A stretch of 64,000 nucleotides of DNA from Pseudomonas abyssi (GTDB taxonomy: Bacteria > Pseudomonadota > Gammaproteobacteria > Pseudomonadales > Pseudomonadaceae): the NCBI RefSeq assembly GCF_002307495.1, contig NZ_NTMR01000011.1:62001-126000 (forward strand). Reading direction: 5' to 3'. A program made the position numbers and the translations under genes. The notes under the pieces were generated by a model. It was not told the origin of the DNA, ran no database searches, and saw nothing but the letters and a program-made list of their open reading frames with translations. This document shows positions 63,490 through 64,000 of the stretch, in pieces; positions within the stretch are counted from its first letter, which is position 1, and each line of letters begins with the position of its first letter.

Positions 63490-64000
63490 ATGCAGAAAGA
63501 GTCACGAAAAGTCCGCGAATTTCGTCGTCGCGAACAGGAAATTCTGGATAGTGCCCTGCGCCTTTTCCTTGAGCAGGGCGAGGACAGCGTCACGGTGGAG
63601 ATGATCGCCGATGAAGTCGGGATTGGCAAAGGCACCATCTACAAGCACTTCAAGTCCAAGGCCGAGATTTATCTGCGCTTGATGCTTGATTACGAGCGCG
63701 ACCTTGCCGAAATGATGCATTCCGAAGCGATCGAGCGTGATAACGCTGCCTTGCCGCGGGACTACTTCGAGTTTCGCATGAGCGATCCGGAGCGCTATCG
63801 CCTGTTCGACCGGTTGGAAGAGAAGGTGGTCAAGTCCAACCAGCTGCCGTCTATGGTCGAAGAGCTGCATCAGATCCGCACCTCCAACTTCAATCATGTA
63901 ACCGGCATGATTCAGTCGCGTATTGATGACGGCAAGCTCGAAGATGTTCCGGCGTACTTTCACTATTGTGCCGCCTGGGCGCTGGTGCACGGCGCTATGG
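63490..64000 (+). CDS. TetR-family regulator, 3' end outside window
   Basis: The first 170 residues of a TetR regulator; the right edge cuts it. The helix-turn-helix (MIADEVGIGKGTIYKHFKSK, about 37-56) is intact, followed by YFEFRMSDPERYRLFDRLEEKVV and YFHYCAAWALVHGAM. It agrees closely with my memory of P. aeruginosa PA2957. Its targets are unknown to me. A palindrome in its promoter suggests autoregulation. Confidence 0.9.
   Translation, partial: MQKESRKVREFRRREQEILDSALRLFLEQGEDSVTVEMIADEVGIGKGTIYKHFKSKAEIYLRLMLDYERDLAEMMHSEAIERDNAALPRDYFEFRMSDPERYRLFDRLEEKVVKSNQLPSMVEELHQIRTSNFNHVTGMIQSRIDDGKLEDVPAYFHYCAAWALVHGAM

Overview
The window is a continuous, gene-dense piece of gammaproteobacterial core chromosome, clearly from the Pseudomonadaceae. 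Proteins such as PilZ, PsrA, FadB/FadA, LexA and the truncated TetR regulator at the right end look nearly identical to my memory of their Pseudomonas aeruginosa counterparts. The order slt-uup-fadBA-topA-sulA-lexA-psrA-nagZ-mfd-gap-nqrABCDEF-apbE-nqrM-sthA-lolCD-comEC-lpxK-kdsB-murB-rne-rluC-sppA-yceD-rpmF-plsX-fabDG-acpP-fabF-pabC-mltG-tmk-holB-pilZ-tatD follows the PAO1 PA3020-to-PA2957 block. The moderate GC content and the lean gene set would fit a Halopseudomonas- or Stutzerimonas-like lineage, but that genus guess is inference. No prophage, CRISPR array, integrase, complete insertion sequence, rRNA or tRNA gene was seen.

Layout. 1-8.2 kb: partial lytic transglycosylase slt, the ABC-F ATPase uup, a universal stress protein, and the fadBA beta-oxidation operon. 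8.2-14.6 kb: topoisomerase I, two small proteins of unknown function, the SOS pair lexA-sulA, psrA with tandem PsrA operators in its promoter, and an L,D-transpeptidase. 14.6-23.8 kb: cell-wall recycling (nagZ), a small mechanosensitive channel, methylthioinosine phosphorylase, a CsiV-like protein, mfd, a long-form GAPDH and a chalcone-isomerase-fold protein. 24.1-32.7 kb: the complete sodium-pumping NADH:quinone oxidoreductase operon with its maturation factors ApbE and NqrM, followed by soluble transhydrogenase. 32.7-44.3 kb: a MITE-like element, a phosphodiesterase, a PilZ-domain protein, a lipoprotein exporter with only one membrane subunit (lolE is absent), comEC, an ExbB/ExbD pair and the lpxK-ycaR-kdsB-ptpA-murB envelope operon. 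44.4-51.7 kb: rne with a long leader, rluC, a HAD phosphatase, sppA and yceF. 51.7-61.9 kb: the yceD-rpmF-plsX-fabD-fabG-acpP-fabF-pabC-mltG-tmk-holB-pilZ-tatD run, linking fatty-acid synthesis to envelope growth and replication. 61.9-64 kb: a small RNA that fits RgsA, a class V aminotransferase and a truncated TetR regulator.

How the parts work together. The recurrent theme is lipid and envelope metabolism: fatty acids are made by plsX/fab genes, degraded by fadBA, and sensed by PsrA, whose operator is duplicated at psrA and approximated upstream of fadB. Membrane energetics are served by NQR and SthA. SOS control (lexA-sulA) has a clear operator overlapping the lexA promoter.

No obviously new multi-gene system is present. 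The best leads are non-coding or architectural: a four-copy family of MITE-like repeats, one of which supplies the stop codon of a phosphodiesterase gene; the missing lolE; the sRNA locus; a near-consensus promoter that would make the yceD-rpmF mRNA almost leaderless; and the tandem PsrA operator.
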